Shown one piece after another: positions 26,340 to 34,667 of a stretch of 64,000 bases of DNA. A program made the position numbers and the translations under genes. The notes beneath the pieces are model-generated. The model did no database searches. It was not told the origin of the DNA and was given only the letters and a program-made list of their open reading frames with translations. The stretch comes from Brevibacterium yomogidense (lineage in GTDB: Bacteria > Actinomycetota > Actinomycetes > Actinomycetales > Brevibacteriaceae), in assembly GCF_900163715.1 (NCBI RefSeq), contig NZ_FWFF01000020.1:124001-188000 (forward strand), in the 5' to 3' direction. Each line of letters starts with the position of its first letter. Positions within the stretch are counted from its first letter, which is position 1.

Positions 26340-27968
26340 ATGCTCGATCTGATCCTCGACAACGCCCGGATCCGCACCCTGGACGACGACCGCCCCGGCG
26401 CGCGGACGATCGGCCTGTGGGGCGGACGGATCGTCGGCTTCGACGACGACGTGCGCAGCCTCAACGCGAAGCGGAGGATCAACCTCGACGGGGCGACGGT
26501 GCTGCCCGGTTTCAACGACGTGCACTGCCACACCACGTGGTACGGGCTCACGCTGGCCAGCATCGACTGCACCGCGCTGCCCGGCGGCCTCGACGAGGTC
26601 TACCGCCGGATCGAGGACGCCGCCCGCACCACTCCGGAAGGCGACTGGATCAATGCGACCGGATACGGTCACCGGGACTACGGCGGCCAGTACCCGGATC
26701 TGGACGTGCTGGACCGCATCACCGGCGACCGTCCTCTCTTCCTCCGTCAGCAGTCCGGGCACTCGGCCATCGTCAACACCGCAGCGATGGAGCGCGCCGG
26801 CATGCTCGCGCCCGGCTTCGCAGACCCGGTGGGCGGAAGAGTCGTGCGCGATGCCGGGGGCCGGCCGACCGGTCTCGTCGAGGAGACCGCGCAGGAACTC
26901 ATCCAGGACCTCGTCCGCCCGTACTCACTCGACACCGTGGTCGACTGCGTCGACCGCGCGACCGCCGGCTACGCGTCGGAGGGGATCACGAGCTTCGGCG
27001 AATGCGGGATCTTCGCCGGCTGGATCGGGCACTCGCCCCTCGAGGTGCACGCCTATCAGTTGGCGCGGGAACAGGGGAAGCTGCGAGCACGCGCTCAGCT
27101 CCTCCCGATGGCCGACGGCCTGCACTCCATCGCATCGCACTCCGCCGACGGCTACGGGATCGGTCTGGACACGGGCCTGCGGACAGGATTCGGCGATGAC
27201 TGGCTGAGCATCGGCCCCGTGAAGATCTTCATGGACGGAGCGATGAGCGGTGAGACCGCCGCGATGCGGGAGGACTACGCCGGCCGCGACACCGCCGGCT
27301 ACCTGCAGGACGACCCGGAGAAGCTCCGCCGGACGATCCTGGACGCGTACCGGTCCGGCTGGTCACTGGCCGTCCACGCGATCGGCGACCTCGCGGTCGA
27401 CCATGCGGTGCGCAACATCATCGAAGCGGTGGACACGTACGGACGCCGCAGCGTGCCGAACCGCATCGAGCACGCGGGAACGGTCCACGACGAGCATCTG
27501 CCCGCACTGGCGGAGTACGGGATCGCCGTCACCCCGCAGGCGGCCTTCGCCCGCGACATCGGTGCGGGGATGAATGTGTCCGCGGGACCCGACCGCCGCC
27601 GGCTCCTCTACCGCGCCCGCTCGTTCGTCGACGCGGGAGTCATGCTCGCCGGGTCCTCCGACCGCCCGTGCGCGGACGGCAACGCGCTGCGCGGGATCCA
27701 GGCCTTCGTCGACCGTCTGACCAGCACGGGCGATGTCATGGGCTCGGCGGACGAATGCCTCACCGCGGAGCAGGCGGTCACCGCCTACACCCGCACTGCG
27801 GCGGAGGCCTCCGGCCACGGTGCAGTGAAGGGGACTCTCACACCCGGCAAGCTCGCCGACCTGGTGGTGCTGGGCGACGACCCGCTCTCAGTCGATCCGA
27901 CGACGATCAAGGACATCGACGTCGTCGCAACACTCGTAGGCGGGGACTTCACGCACTCGACCCTGTGA
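26340..27968 (+). CDS. YtcJ-like metal-dependent amidohydrolase
   Basis: A 542-residue amidohydrolase_3 protein. LPGFNDVHCHT holds the first metal-binding His pair. Later metal or base residues are in VHAIGDLAVDHAV, RIEHAG and GSSDRPCADGN, and KGTLTPGKLADLVVLGDDPL closes the beta-sandwich. These enzymes cleave C-N bonds of N-acylated or cyclic amides. It follows the TPP enzyme by 43 nt with CGGAG ahead of ATG 26340, so the two are probably one operon, perhaps for an amide-derived carbon source (inference). It converges on the AtoE-like gene. Confidence 0.9.
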   Translation: MLDLILDNARIRTLDDDRPGARTIGLWGGRIVGFDDDVRSLNAKRRINLDGATVLPGFNDVHCHTTWYGLTLASIDCTALPGGLDEVYRRIEDAARTTPEGDWINATGYGHRDYGGQYPDLDVLDRITGDRPLFLRQQSGHSAIVNTAAMERAGMLAPGFADPVGGRVVRDAGGRPTGLVEETAQELIQDLVRPYSLDTVVDCVDRATAGYASEGITSFGECGIFAGWIGHSPLEVHAYQLAREQGKLRARAQLLPMADGLHSIASHSADGYGIGLDTGLRTGFGDDWLSIGPVKIFMDGAMSGETAAMREDYAGRDTAGYLQDDPEKLRRTILDAYRSGWSLAVHAIGDLAVDHAVRNIIEAVDTYGRRSVPNRIEHAGTVHDEHLPALAEYGIAVTPQAAFARDIGAGMNVSAGPDRRRLLYRARSFVDAGVMLAGSSDRPCADGNALRGIQAFVDRLTSTGDVMGSADECLTAEQAVTAYTRTAAEASGHGAVKGTLTPGKLADLVVLGDDPLSVDPTTIKDIDVVATLVGGDFTHSTL

Positions 27969-27978
27969 CGAGACCGCC

Positions 27979-29391
27979 TCACCCCGCCCCGACCAGCAGC
28001 ATCGTCGCGCCCAGGACGATGCCGGACAGGACCAGGGTGACGGTCGTGTACCCGAGGATCTCCCGCACCTTGATCCCCGCGACGGCCAGGAGGGGGATCG
28101 CCCAGAACGGCTGGATCATGTTCGTCCACTGATCGCCGTACGCGATCGCCATGATGACGACCTCCTGCTGGACGCCCAGCGCATCGGCCGGGGCGGCGAA
28201 GAGGGGCGCCATGACCTCGAACTGGCCGCCGCCGGACGGGATGAACATGTTGAGCAGCCCGGCCGCGAGGAACGCGAAGAAGCCCAGCGTCCCCGGTGTG
28301 GAGATGTCGATGAAGAACTCGCTGATGATCACGGTCAGTCCGCTGGCGCCCATCATGCCGATCAGTCCGGCGTAGAGCGGGTACTGCAGCAGCACCTCGC
28401 TGACGGTGTGCCCACCCTCCGCGACGAGCTTCGCGAGTTCGCGGGCGTTGCCCACCAGCAGGAGCACCAGGCACAGCAGCGTCCAGTTGACGATGTCCAG
28501 CGTGAGGTTGAAGCCGTTGCTGCCGAAGTACATGACCAGGTAGATGCCCAGGAACACGCCCAGGATGGTCGTGAAGCCGCGGAAGCCCTCCACCCACTCC
28601 GCCGGCGTCCTCTTCGTCCGTCCGGCGACCGCTGCGGGTGCGTCGCCCTCCGCACGGTCGCCGAGGCCGCTGTCGCCGGCGCGTGCCTCGTCACCACCGT
28701 CACCCGGACGGTCGAACACCCGGCCCGGGGCCGTCACGATCTCCTCGTCCTTCTTCGGGGCCAGCATCATCATTGCGATCGTGACGACGGCGAGTGTGAC
28801 GATCGCGGCCGTGATGTTCCACCACGAGAACGTCGTGCGCGTGATGTCGACGAGCCCGCCGGGCAGGTCAGTGTAGGCGCCGCCCTCCGTCGCCGCGTTG
28901 AGGGGTCCCGACCCCGAATACCCCATGTGCCAGATGACGAACCCGCTGTAGCCGGATGCCACGAGCAGCGGGTAGTGGAGCTTCATGCCCCGTTCCTTCG
29001 CGGCGCGCGCCACCTCGATCGCCATGACGCCGCCCACCACGAGTCCCAGGCCGAAGCTGATGAGCGACGCGAGGCCCGCGACGACGGTGACGAAGCCGTA
29101 CGCAGCCACCGGCGTCCTGGGCACCGACGCGATGCCGGTGAGCAGGCGGTGCACGGGCCTGGTGTTCGCGAGCGTGTAGCCCAGGAGCAGCACGAGGCAG
29201 ACCTGGGTCATGAACGCGAGGAGGCCGGTGAGTCCCTCACCCCAGCCCATGACCAGTTCGCCCGGCGTCGTATCGGTCATGGTCAGGGCGGCGATCGCCG
29301 CGATGATCGTGAGGATGATCGCGAGGATCAGGGGGCCGGGCAGCCATCTCTCCACGAGATAGACGACGGGCCGGGTGAGTGCTCTCAGCAT
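27979..29391 (-). CDS. AtoE-like short-chain fatty acid transporter
   Basis: A 470-residue membrane protein with about 12 hydrophobic segments. GLGLVVGGVMAIEVARAAKE, WHMGYSGSGPLNAA and IPSGGGQFEVMAPLF match the AtoE/short-chain fatty acid transporter family. A Gly/Asp/Arg-rich cytoplasmic loop (about residues 215-265) is longer than usual. ATG 29391 begins 13 nt after the acyl-CoA ligase stop, so it is the third gene of that operon. Expected cargo: acetoacetate, butyrate or hydroxy-acids of similar size. Confidence 0.9.
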   Translation of the reverse strand: MLRALTRPVVYLVERWLPGPLILAIILTIIAAIAALTMTDTTPGELVMGWGEGLTGLLAFMTQVCLVLLLGYTLANTRPVHRLLTGIASVPRTPVAAYGFVTVVAGLASLISFGLGLVVGGVMAIEVARAAKERGMKLHYPLLVASGYSGFVIWHMGYSGSGPLNAATEGGAYTDLPGGLVDITRTTFSWWNITAAIVTLAVVTIAMMMLAPKKDEEIVTAPGRVFDRPGDGGDEARAGDSGLGDRAEGDAPAAVAGRTKRTPAEWVEGFRGFTTILGVFLGIYLVMYFGSNGFNLTLDIVNWTLLCLVLLLVGNARELAKLVAEGGHTVSEVLLQYPLYAGLIGMMGASGLTVIISEFFIDISTPGTLGFFAFLAAGLLNMFIPSGGGQFEVMAPLFAAPADALGVQQEVVIMAIAYGDQWTNMIQPFWAIPLLAVAGIKVREILGYTTVTLVLSGIVLGATMLLVGAG

Positions 29392-29404
29392 GATCGGTGG
29401 CCTT

Positions 29405-31054
29405 TCACACTGCGTCGCGCAGGTCGCGGCGCTTGATCTTCCCCGTCTGGGTCTTGGGCAGTTCGTCGATGATGTGGACGTGTCGGGGGTACTTGTACGC
29501 CGCCAGCCGCTCCTTCGTGAACTCCTGGAGCGCTGCGGCCGTCGTGGACGATCCCGGGCGCAGTGAGACGTAGGCGGTGACGGTCTCCCCGCGGTACTCA
29601 TCCGGAGCGCCGACGACTGCGGCCTCGTACACGTCGGGGTGCTCGTAGAGCGCGTCCTCGACCTCGCGGGGCCAGACCTTGAAGCCGGACGCGTTGATCT
29701 GGTCCTTCAGTCGATCGACCAGGTAGATCCAGCCGTCCTCGTCGATGATCGCGACGTCTCCGCTGCTCAGCCAGCCGTCTGCGGAGAGGACGTGCGCGGT
29801 TTCCTCGGGCTTGCGCAGGTATTCCGGCATGACCTGGGGGCCGCGCATCTGCAGCTCCCCCTCCTGTCCCGCCGCGACCTCACGGCCGTCGGTGTCGACG
29901 GCACGGGCGTCGAGGCCCGGCAGTGGCACGCCGATCGACAGCGTTCCGCTGCCGCCATCGACCGGCGCACGCGCCCCCGGCGGCACGCCGATGACGGCGG
30001 AAGCGGTCTCCGTCATGCCGTAGATGTTGTGGATGTAATGGCCGAACCTCTCCTGGAACCGCTCCACGGTCGACGGAGGGATCGGCGCACCTCCGGAGTA
30101 CAGCCACCGGACGGAGCCGAGGTCCGCCGCATCGCCGCGATCCAGGGCGAGGAGGGCATTGTAGACCGTGATCGCGCCGACGGTCACGCTCACGCGGTGC
30201 CGGTTGAACGACTCCAGCATGACCTCGGGGTGCAGGCGGTTGATGAAGACGAGCGGGGCGTCGGAGATGAGCGTCGCCGCGGCGGTGGCGACGGCGCCGG
30301 TGATGTGGAAGAGCGGGGCGACGGCGAGCACCACGTCCCCGGCCCCGATCCCCTGCCACGCGTTGAAGGAGACCGCAGTGCTCAGCACGTTGCGGTGCGT
30401 GTTGAGCGCGCCCTTGGGCGGGCCCGTGGTCCCGGACGTGTAGGTGAGCAGTGCCGCATCCTCAGCCCGGACCTCGGCGGCGGAGGGGGTCCGGCCCGCG
30501 TTCTCCTGCACCGCGGTGAGGAGGTCGTCGGCGCCGTCGACGACCACACGTGCCGCATCCTCGAAGAGGCGCGGATCGTCCTCCGACTGGAGGTCGAGGT
30601 CACTGGTGGTCATGCGCCACGCCACCGTGGACCCGGCGAGTGTCGAAGCCGCCTCCTCGCCCTCCCGGTCGAGCCCGATGAAGCCGATCGCGCGGGAGTC
30701 GTCGATGAGGCGACGGAGCTCGCCGCCCCGGTACATCGGGTTGAGGATGAGGACCGTCGCCCCGACCTTCCACAGCGCGAGCATCGCGATCGCGAACTGG
30801 GGGATGTTCTGCAGCTGGACGCCCACCACGTCCCCGCGACCCACTCCGCGGTCCTGCAGATGGGCGGCCAGCGCGTCGGAGTCGTCATCGACCCGTCGCA
30901 CCGTGAGCGTGCTGTCGAAGTAGATCAGGCAGGGCGACTCCGGGGACGCGGCGACGCGGTCGCTCCACGCCGTGACGAGGGAGGTGGGGACGTGCGGCGG
31001 GGCAGCGCTGAGGCCGTCCGGGTACAGAGCGGTCCAGATCGGTTCATCAGCCAT
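29405..31054 (-). CDS. Acyl-CoA synthetase (AMP-binding)
   Basis: A 549-residue ANL-family ligase. P-loop TYTSGTTGPPKGA, then YGMTETAS, then the hinge GWLSSGDVAIIDEDGW and VDRLKDQINASGFKVWP, and the C-terminal catalytic lysine in PKTQTGKIKRRDLRD. It turns a carboxylic acid, ATP and CoA into acyl-CoA. ATG 31054 overlaps the upstream kinase stop by 8 nt. With a kinase-like gene before it and an AtoE transporter after it, the likely substrate is a short or hydroxylated fatty acid (inference). Confidence 0.92.
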   Translation of the reverse strand: MADEPIWTALYPDGLSAAPPHVPTSLVTAWSDRVAASPESPCLIYFDSTLTVRRVDDDSDALAAHLQDRGVGRGDVVGVQLQNIPQFAIAMLALWKVGATVLILNPMYRGGELRRLIDDSRAIGFIGLDREGEEAASTLAGSTVAWRMTTSDLDLQSEDDPRLFEDAARVVVDGADDLLTAVQENAGRTPSAAEVRAEDAALLTYTSGTTGPPKGALNTHRNVLSTAVSFNAWQGIGAGDVVLAVAPLFHITGAVATAAATLISDAPLVFINRLHPEVMLESFNRHRVSVTVGAITVYNALLALDRGDAADLGSVRWLYSGGAPIPPSTVERFQERFGHYIHNIYGMTETASAVIGVPPGARAPVDGGSGTLSIGVPLPGLDARAVDTDGREVAAGQEGELQMRGPQVMPEYLRKPEETAHVLSADGWLSSGDVAIIDEDGWIYLVDRLKDQINASGFKVWPREVEDALYEHPDVYEAAVVGAPDEYRGETVTAYVSLRPGSSTTAAALQEFTKERLAAYKYPRHVHIIDELPKTQTGKIKRRDLRDAV

Positions 31055-32195
31055 GGCCCAATGCCTCCAGTGCGCGCTTGGCCAGTTCCGGCACGCCCAC
31101 CTCCAGCTGGGGTGCGAAGTCGTCTCCGGGGCGCTCGCCCGCCAGATAGCGGGTGTACATCGCCTCGCAGAAGACAGCGGACTTCCAATAGGCGAGCGCG
31201 CGGTACCACCCGAGGTCGCTGAGGTCGAGGCCCGATGCCTCTGCGTACCGCTGCGCGAGCTCTGCCGCCGAGGGGTACCCGTCGCGGCGGGTGACCGGCG
31301 ACAGATCGAGTGCCGAGTCCGGCGATCCTGCCTCCGAGTAGTTCGCCAGCAGATAGCCGACGTCTGCGAGCGGATCCCCCAGTGTCGCCATCTCCCAGTC
31401 GAGGATCGCCTTGACCTCAGGGTCACCGGAACCGGTGATCATGAGGTTCCCCAGTCGATAGTCGCCGTGCACCACGGCGTGGCGCTGGGTGCGGGGAACG
31501 TCCGCGGCCAGGAGGTCCGCCACCCGCACCACGTCCGGGACCGAACGCTGCGTGTTCACGTCCCAGAGCCTGCGGAAGGTGGCCACCTGCCGATCGAGGT
31601 AGCCGCTGGGCCTGCCGATGTCTGCAACGGGCGGTGCGGAGACGTCGATGCGGTGCAGGGACACGAGCGTGTCGACCATGTTCATCGCGACCGCGCGGCG
31701 GGCCTGCGGCGTCTGGATCCGCTGCGGCTCCACATCCGTGATGACGTCGCCGTCCAGGTGGTCCATGACGTAGAAGGGAACTCCCAGCAGATCCGGGTCG
31801 TCGCAGACGGCGAGGATCCGTGGGACGGGCACGCCGTTCCCGGCGAGCGCCTGCTGGATCCGCGCCTCGCGCACCATGTCATGCGCGGATCGGGGCAGCG
31901 GCGGTCGCGGCCCGCGGCGCAGCACGACGTCGGCGCCGTCCCGCGTCACCCGGAAGGTCACGTTCGAGTGCCCGTCGCCGATCCGCGCGGCCGTGACCGG
32001 ACCCGTCCCGATCCCGTGCGCATCGAGGAACCGTTCGACCACGTCGAGGATCAGCAGGGGCGACAGCGCCTCCGGCGGCACGTCCGCTGCGGTCGCGACG
32101 ACCTCCGGCGCGAACGGATCCTCATCACTGTGCTGTGCCGTGCCGGGCTGTGTGCCACCGGCGTCCACCTGGGTTCCTGCGGACTGCTCGTCCAT
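31047..32195 (-). CDS. Phosphotransferase (APH/ACAD10 N-domain-like)
   Basis: A 382-residue protein-kinase-like phosphotransferase. GDGHSNVTFRV is the nucleotide loop, VVHGDYRLGNLMI the catalytic loop (Asp of HGDYRLGN), and ILDWEMATLGDPLADVGYL the metal-binding DFG equivalent. The closest family I recognise is the ACAD10/11 N-terminal kinase, which phosphorylates 4-hydroxyacyl-CoAs; LvaA of the levulinate pathway is a relative. First gene of the operon with acyl-CoA ligase and AtoE. It is divergent from a TetR regulator with a shared palindrome. Confidence 0.88.
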   Translation of the reverse strand: MDEQSAGTQVDAGGTQPGTAQHSDEDPFAPEVVATAADVPPEALSPLLILDVVERFLDAHGIGTGPVTAARIGDGHSNVTFRVTRDGADVVLRRGPRPPLPRSAHDMVREARIQQALAGNGVPVPRILAVCDDPDLLGVPFYVMDHLDGDVITDVEPQRIQTPQARRAVAMNMVDTLVSLHRIDVSAPPVADIGRPSGYLDRQVATFRRLWDVNTQRSVPDVVRVADLLAADVPRTQRHAVVHGDYRLGNLMITGSGDPEVKAILDWEMATLGDPLADVGYLLANYSEAGSPDSALDLSPVTRRDGYPSAAELAQRYAEASGLDLSDLGWYRALAYWKSAVFCEAMYTRYLAGERPGDDFAPQLEVGVPELAKRALEALGHG

Positions 32196-32246
32196 TCACC
32201 GCACCTCTTCCGTCCTCATCGACCGTCGTCTGCGCTGCCAGCGTGA

Positions 32247-32264
32247 ACCGAGCGAGCGCTCGGT
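32247..32264. promoter_or_regulatory. TetR-type operator between divergent genes
   Basis: ACCGAGCG-AG-CGCTCGGT is a perfect 8-bp inverted repeat with a 2-nt centre. It lies 52 nt from the kinase ATG and 80 nt from the TetR ATG. The form matches sites bound by TetR repressors of acyl-CoA metabolism. Confidence 0.8.
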
Positions 32265-32344
32265 GAGCTTTCACAGTACTGTGGTCCACATCATGATCCG
32301 TGTCAATGAGCCGCCGTCCGAGGTCCCGCAGCGAAGGAGGCCCC

Positions 32345-33001
32345 ATGAGCGATTCTGTGAGCACCGGCGTCGGCACCGACGCTGACGCCGACGCCGCGGA
32401 CACGTGGCACGACTACGGGCGCTCGCGGCTGCACCCCGTCCTGGAGGGGGCGCTGCGCTGCTTCGCCCTGCACGGGTACCACGGCACGACCATCCGCATG
32501 ATCGCCGCGGAGAGCAGCCTGTCCGTCGCGGGTGTCTACCACCACTACCCGTCCAAGCATGCGATCCTCGTCGCCGTCATGAGCCAGGCGATGGAGGACC
32601 TCTGGCAGCGCTCCACCGCCGCGGACGCCGCGGCTGAGGGCCCCGTCGATCGGTTCACCGACGTGATCACGTGCCTGCTCGAATTCCACACCCAGCGCAG
32701 AGATGACGCGTTCATCGCGCTGACGGAGATCCGCAGCCTCGACGCGGAGGCGCGCGCCGCGCACATCGCGAAGCGGGACCGCCAGCAGCGACTGGTGGAG
32801 GAGATCGTGGAGCAGGGCGTCGCCGACGGCGTCTTCGAGGCCGCCCACCCGCGGGATGCCTGCCGTGCGGTCGTGACCATGTGCACGTCCGTCTCCCACT
32901 GGTATCGACCGGACGGAGCACTCAGCAGCTCCGAACTGGCGCAGCGCTACTGCGCGATCGCACTCGCCGCGGTCGGCTGCCGCACGGTCACACGAGGCTG
33001 A
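32345..33001 (+). CDS. TetR-family transcriptional regulator
   Basis: A 218-residue repressor. Residues about 30-90 hold the HTH: ALRCFALHGYHGTTIRMIA, then LSVAGVYHHYPSKHAILVAV. The C-terminal half is a helical ligand pocket with YCAIAL near its end. ATG 32345 has AAGGAGG 5 nt upstream. The N-terminal 25 residues are Asp/Ala/Thr-rich. It is divergent from the kinase/ligase/transporter operon and probably represses it and itself, released by an acyl-CoA (inference). Confidence 0.93.
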   Translation: MSDSVSTGVGTDADADAADTWHDYGRSRLHPVLEGALRCFALHGYHGTTIRMIAAESSLSVAGVYHHYPSKHAILVAVMSQAMEDLWQRSTAADAAAEGPVDRFTDVITCLLEFHTQRRDDAFIALTEIRSLDAEARAAHIAKRDRQQRLVEEIVEQGVADGVFEAAHPRDACRAVVTMCTSVSHWYRPDGALSSSELAQRYCAIALAAVGCRTVTRG

Positions 33002-33073
33002 GCCCATGCACGGCTGAGTGCACCTGAGGCGAGGCTGTGCAGCGCACGAGGCTGAGCGCACGTGAGGCTCTGA
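32999..33073 (+). repeat. Repeated stop contexts behind TetR gene
   Basis: TGA codons begin at 32999 (true stop), 33015, 33025, 33053, 33063 and 33071, spacings of 16, 10, 28, 10 and 8 nt. The context CACGAGGCTGAGC recurs (around 32999 and 33053), and GGCTGA three times. All three frames are closed. Confidence 0.65.
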
Positions 33074-33155
33074 AGCACAGGGGTCCTTGCGAGCGCATAC
33101 ACTCGGGGAACACCGAATCCACGAGGACGCCTTCCGGCGCAGAAGAGGAGACATC

Positions 33156-33887
33156 ATGTCTCGCAAGGGCTTCCCAGAGGTGGAGCAGCAGTACATCGAC
33201 CACGCGCGCGAACAGACTCTGACCGCGCTCACGAGTCCGGAGACCCCGCAGCGCCTGCGGCGCTACTACTGCGTCGACACCGATTACGCCGGCGCGAGCT
33301 TCACCCGGATCACCCCGAACCCGTCCGATGCGATCTCCGCCTCAGACCTCCTCGCGACGAGCATGCTGTCCGTCTCGATCCCCGCGCACTCCGTGCGCCT
33401 GTTCGTCGAGGACAAGGGCACCCGCAAGACGGTGCGGCGTCTGCTCGAGGCTCTGCCGGACCGCCGACTCGAGGATGCGAAGGGCAAGCACTTCGCGCCC
33501 ATGAGCGACTTCTACGAGTTCGTGAAGGCGAATCTGGGCCAGGCCGGCGCGGCGGACCCGAACCCCTGGGTGACGGCCAGCAAGCTGACGGCACGCAAGC
33601 GTCCGGACCTCTTCCCCGTGCGCGATGCTGCGGTCTGCGACTTCCTGGGACTTGCCGAGCTTCGGGACTTCGGGAAGGACTGGCGGGTGTTCCGCGAGCT
33701 CATGCGCGACGAGCAGGTGGACGACGTGCTCGACGACCTCCGCGACGGCCTCAAGGATCTGGCCTCGTCGTCGCCCTGCCGCGTGAAGAGCGACAAGGAG
33801 CGGCTCCGGGTCCTCGACGCGGCCCTGTGGGTCCACGCGACGGATGTAGATCCCGCACCGTGCGACGAACACGAGGCCCGGGACTGA
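33156..33887 (+). CDS. DUF6308-family protein
   Basis: A 243-residue protein that resembles DUF6308 members: RRYYCVDTDYAGASFTRI at the start, SDLLATSMLSVSIP in the middle, and PWVTASKLTARKRPDLFPV near residue 150. Function is unknown; the last motif recalls helix-hairpin-helix segments of DNA glycosylases, but catalytic residues cannot be pointed to. ATG 33156 has GAGGAG 5 nt ahead. It converges on GPP34. Confidence 0.7.
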   Translation: MSRKGFPEVEQQYIDHAREQTLTALTSPETPQRLRRYYCVDTDYAGASFTRITPNPSDAISASDLLATSMLSVSIPAHSVRLFVEDKGTRKTVRRLLEALPDRRLEDAKGKHFAPMSDFYEFVKANLGQAGAADPNPWVTASKLTARKRPDLFPVRDAAVCDFLGLAELRDFGKDWRVFRELMRDEQVDDVLDDLRDGLKDLASSSPCRVKSDKERLRVLDAALWVHATDVDPAPCDEHEARD

Positions 33888-33896
33888 CCCCAGCGA

Positions 33897-34667
33897 CTAC
33901 GTCGAGGCTGTCACCGCGGCGGACGCGGCGATCCCCGCCGCGATGGCCGCGTTGATGGAGTCGATGGACGCCTTGACGGCCCTGCCGCTCTGCTGGGCGA
34001 GAGCCGGCAGCTCGTCGGTGATCTGCTCGATGCGCTTGTTCAGTGCACCGCCCTTCAGCCCCTCGGCCGCGGCCTCCTCCTTGAGGATCACCTTCGCGGA
34101 GTCCATGCCCCGCAGGATCCCCAGCACCATCGCGTCCGATACGGAGATCTCCCCACGGCCGGCCAGTGCCTCTCGCAGGCGAGAACGGGTGTGCGCTTCC
34201 GGCCCGTCATCGACGGCGGGGTACCGCTCGGGTCGCAGCCCGAGGTACTTCGCCTCCTCCAGATCCAGCACTCCTTGGGCCACGAGGCTCCGGGAGACGA
34301 CCTCCCGCGGATTGAACCAGCCCGCGGTGACGAGCGACTGGACCCGCGGTGGCTTCGAGCGCTCCGCGAGCGCCCGGATGCCGAACTCCATGACAGCTCC
34401 GGGCCCGGCGTCCTCGGCTGCGCCCGGTGCGGCGCCCGGCGCCGGGAACGTGCTCCGTGCCTCGCTCCGGGCCTGCCCGGCGCCGCCTCCGACCTCACCG
34501 GCCAGCCATACCTTCGGATTCTTCCGGTCCTCGAACTCGACGCAGTCGGCCAGCGCCAGATCGGCCAGGAGTCCGGCCGCCAGCGCGTAGTCGCGGTAGC
34601 TCACCCAGGCCTCGGTCCGTCCGTCGTCGCGGGTGAGCAGCAGGAGCAGGTCTTCGCAGATGAGCAT
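33897..34667 (-). CDS. GPP34/GOLPH3-family phosphoprotein
   Basis: A 256-residue protein. LICEDLLLLLTRDDG, then AAGLLADLALADCVEFEDRKNP, and SRLREALAGRGEISVSDAMVL match the GPP34 family. Eukaryotic members bind phosphatidylinositol-4-phosphate at the Golgi; actinobacterial ones are of unknown role, perhaps binding membrane lipids. An insert rich in Ala/Gly/Pro (about residues 58-92) separates the first two blocks. Its ATG overlaps the aminotransferase stop by 1 nt (TGATG), so the two are co-translated. Confidence 0.85.
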   Translation of the reverse strand: MLICEDLLLLLTRDDGRTEAWVSYRDYALAAGLLADLALADCVEFEDRKNPKVWLAGEVGGGAGQARSEARSTFPAPGAAPGAAEDAGPGAVMEFGIRALAERSKPPRVQSLVTAGWFNPREVVSRSLVAQGVLDLEEAKYLGLRPERYPAVDDGPEAHTRSRLREALAGRGEISVSDAMVLGILRGMDSAKVILKEEAAAEGLKGGALNKRIEQITDELPALAQQSGRAVKASIDSINAAIAAGIAASAAVTAST

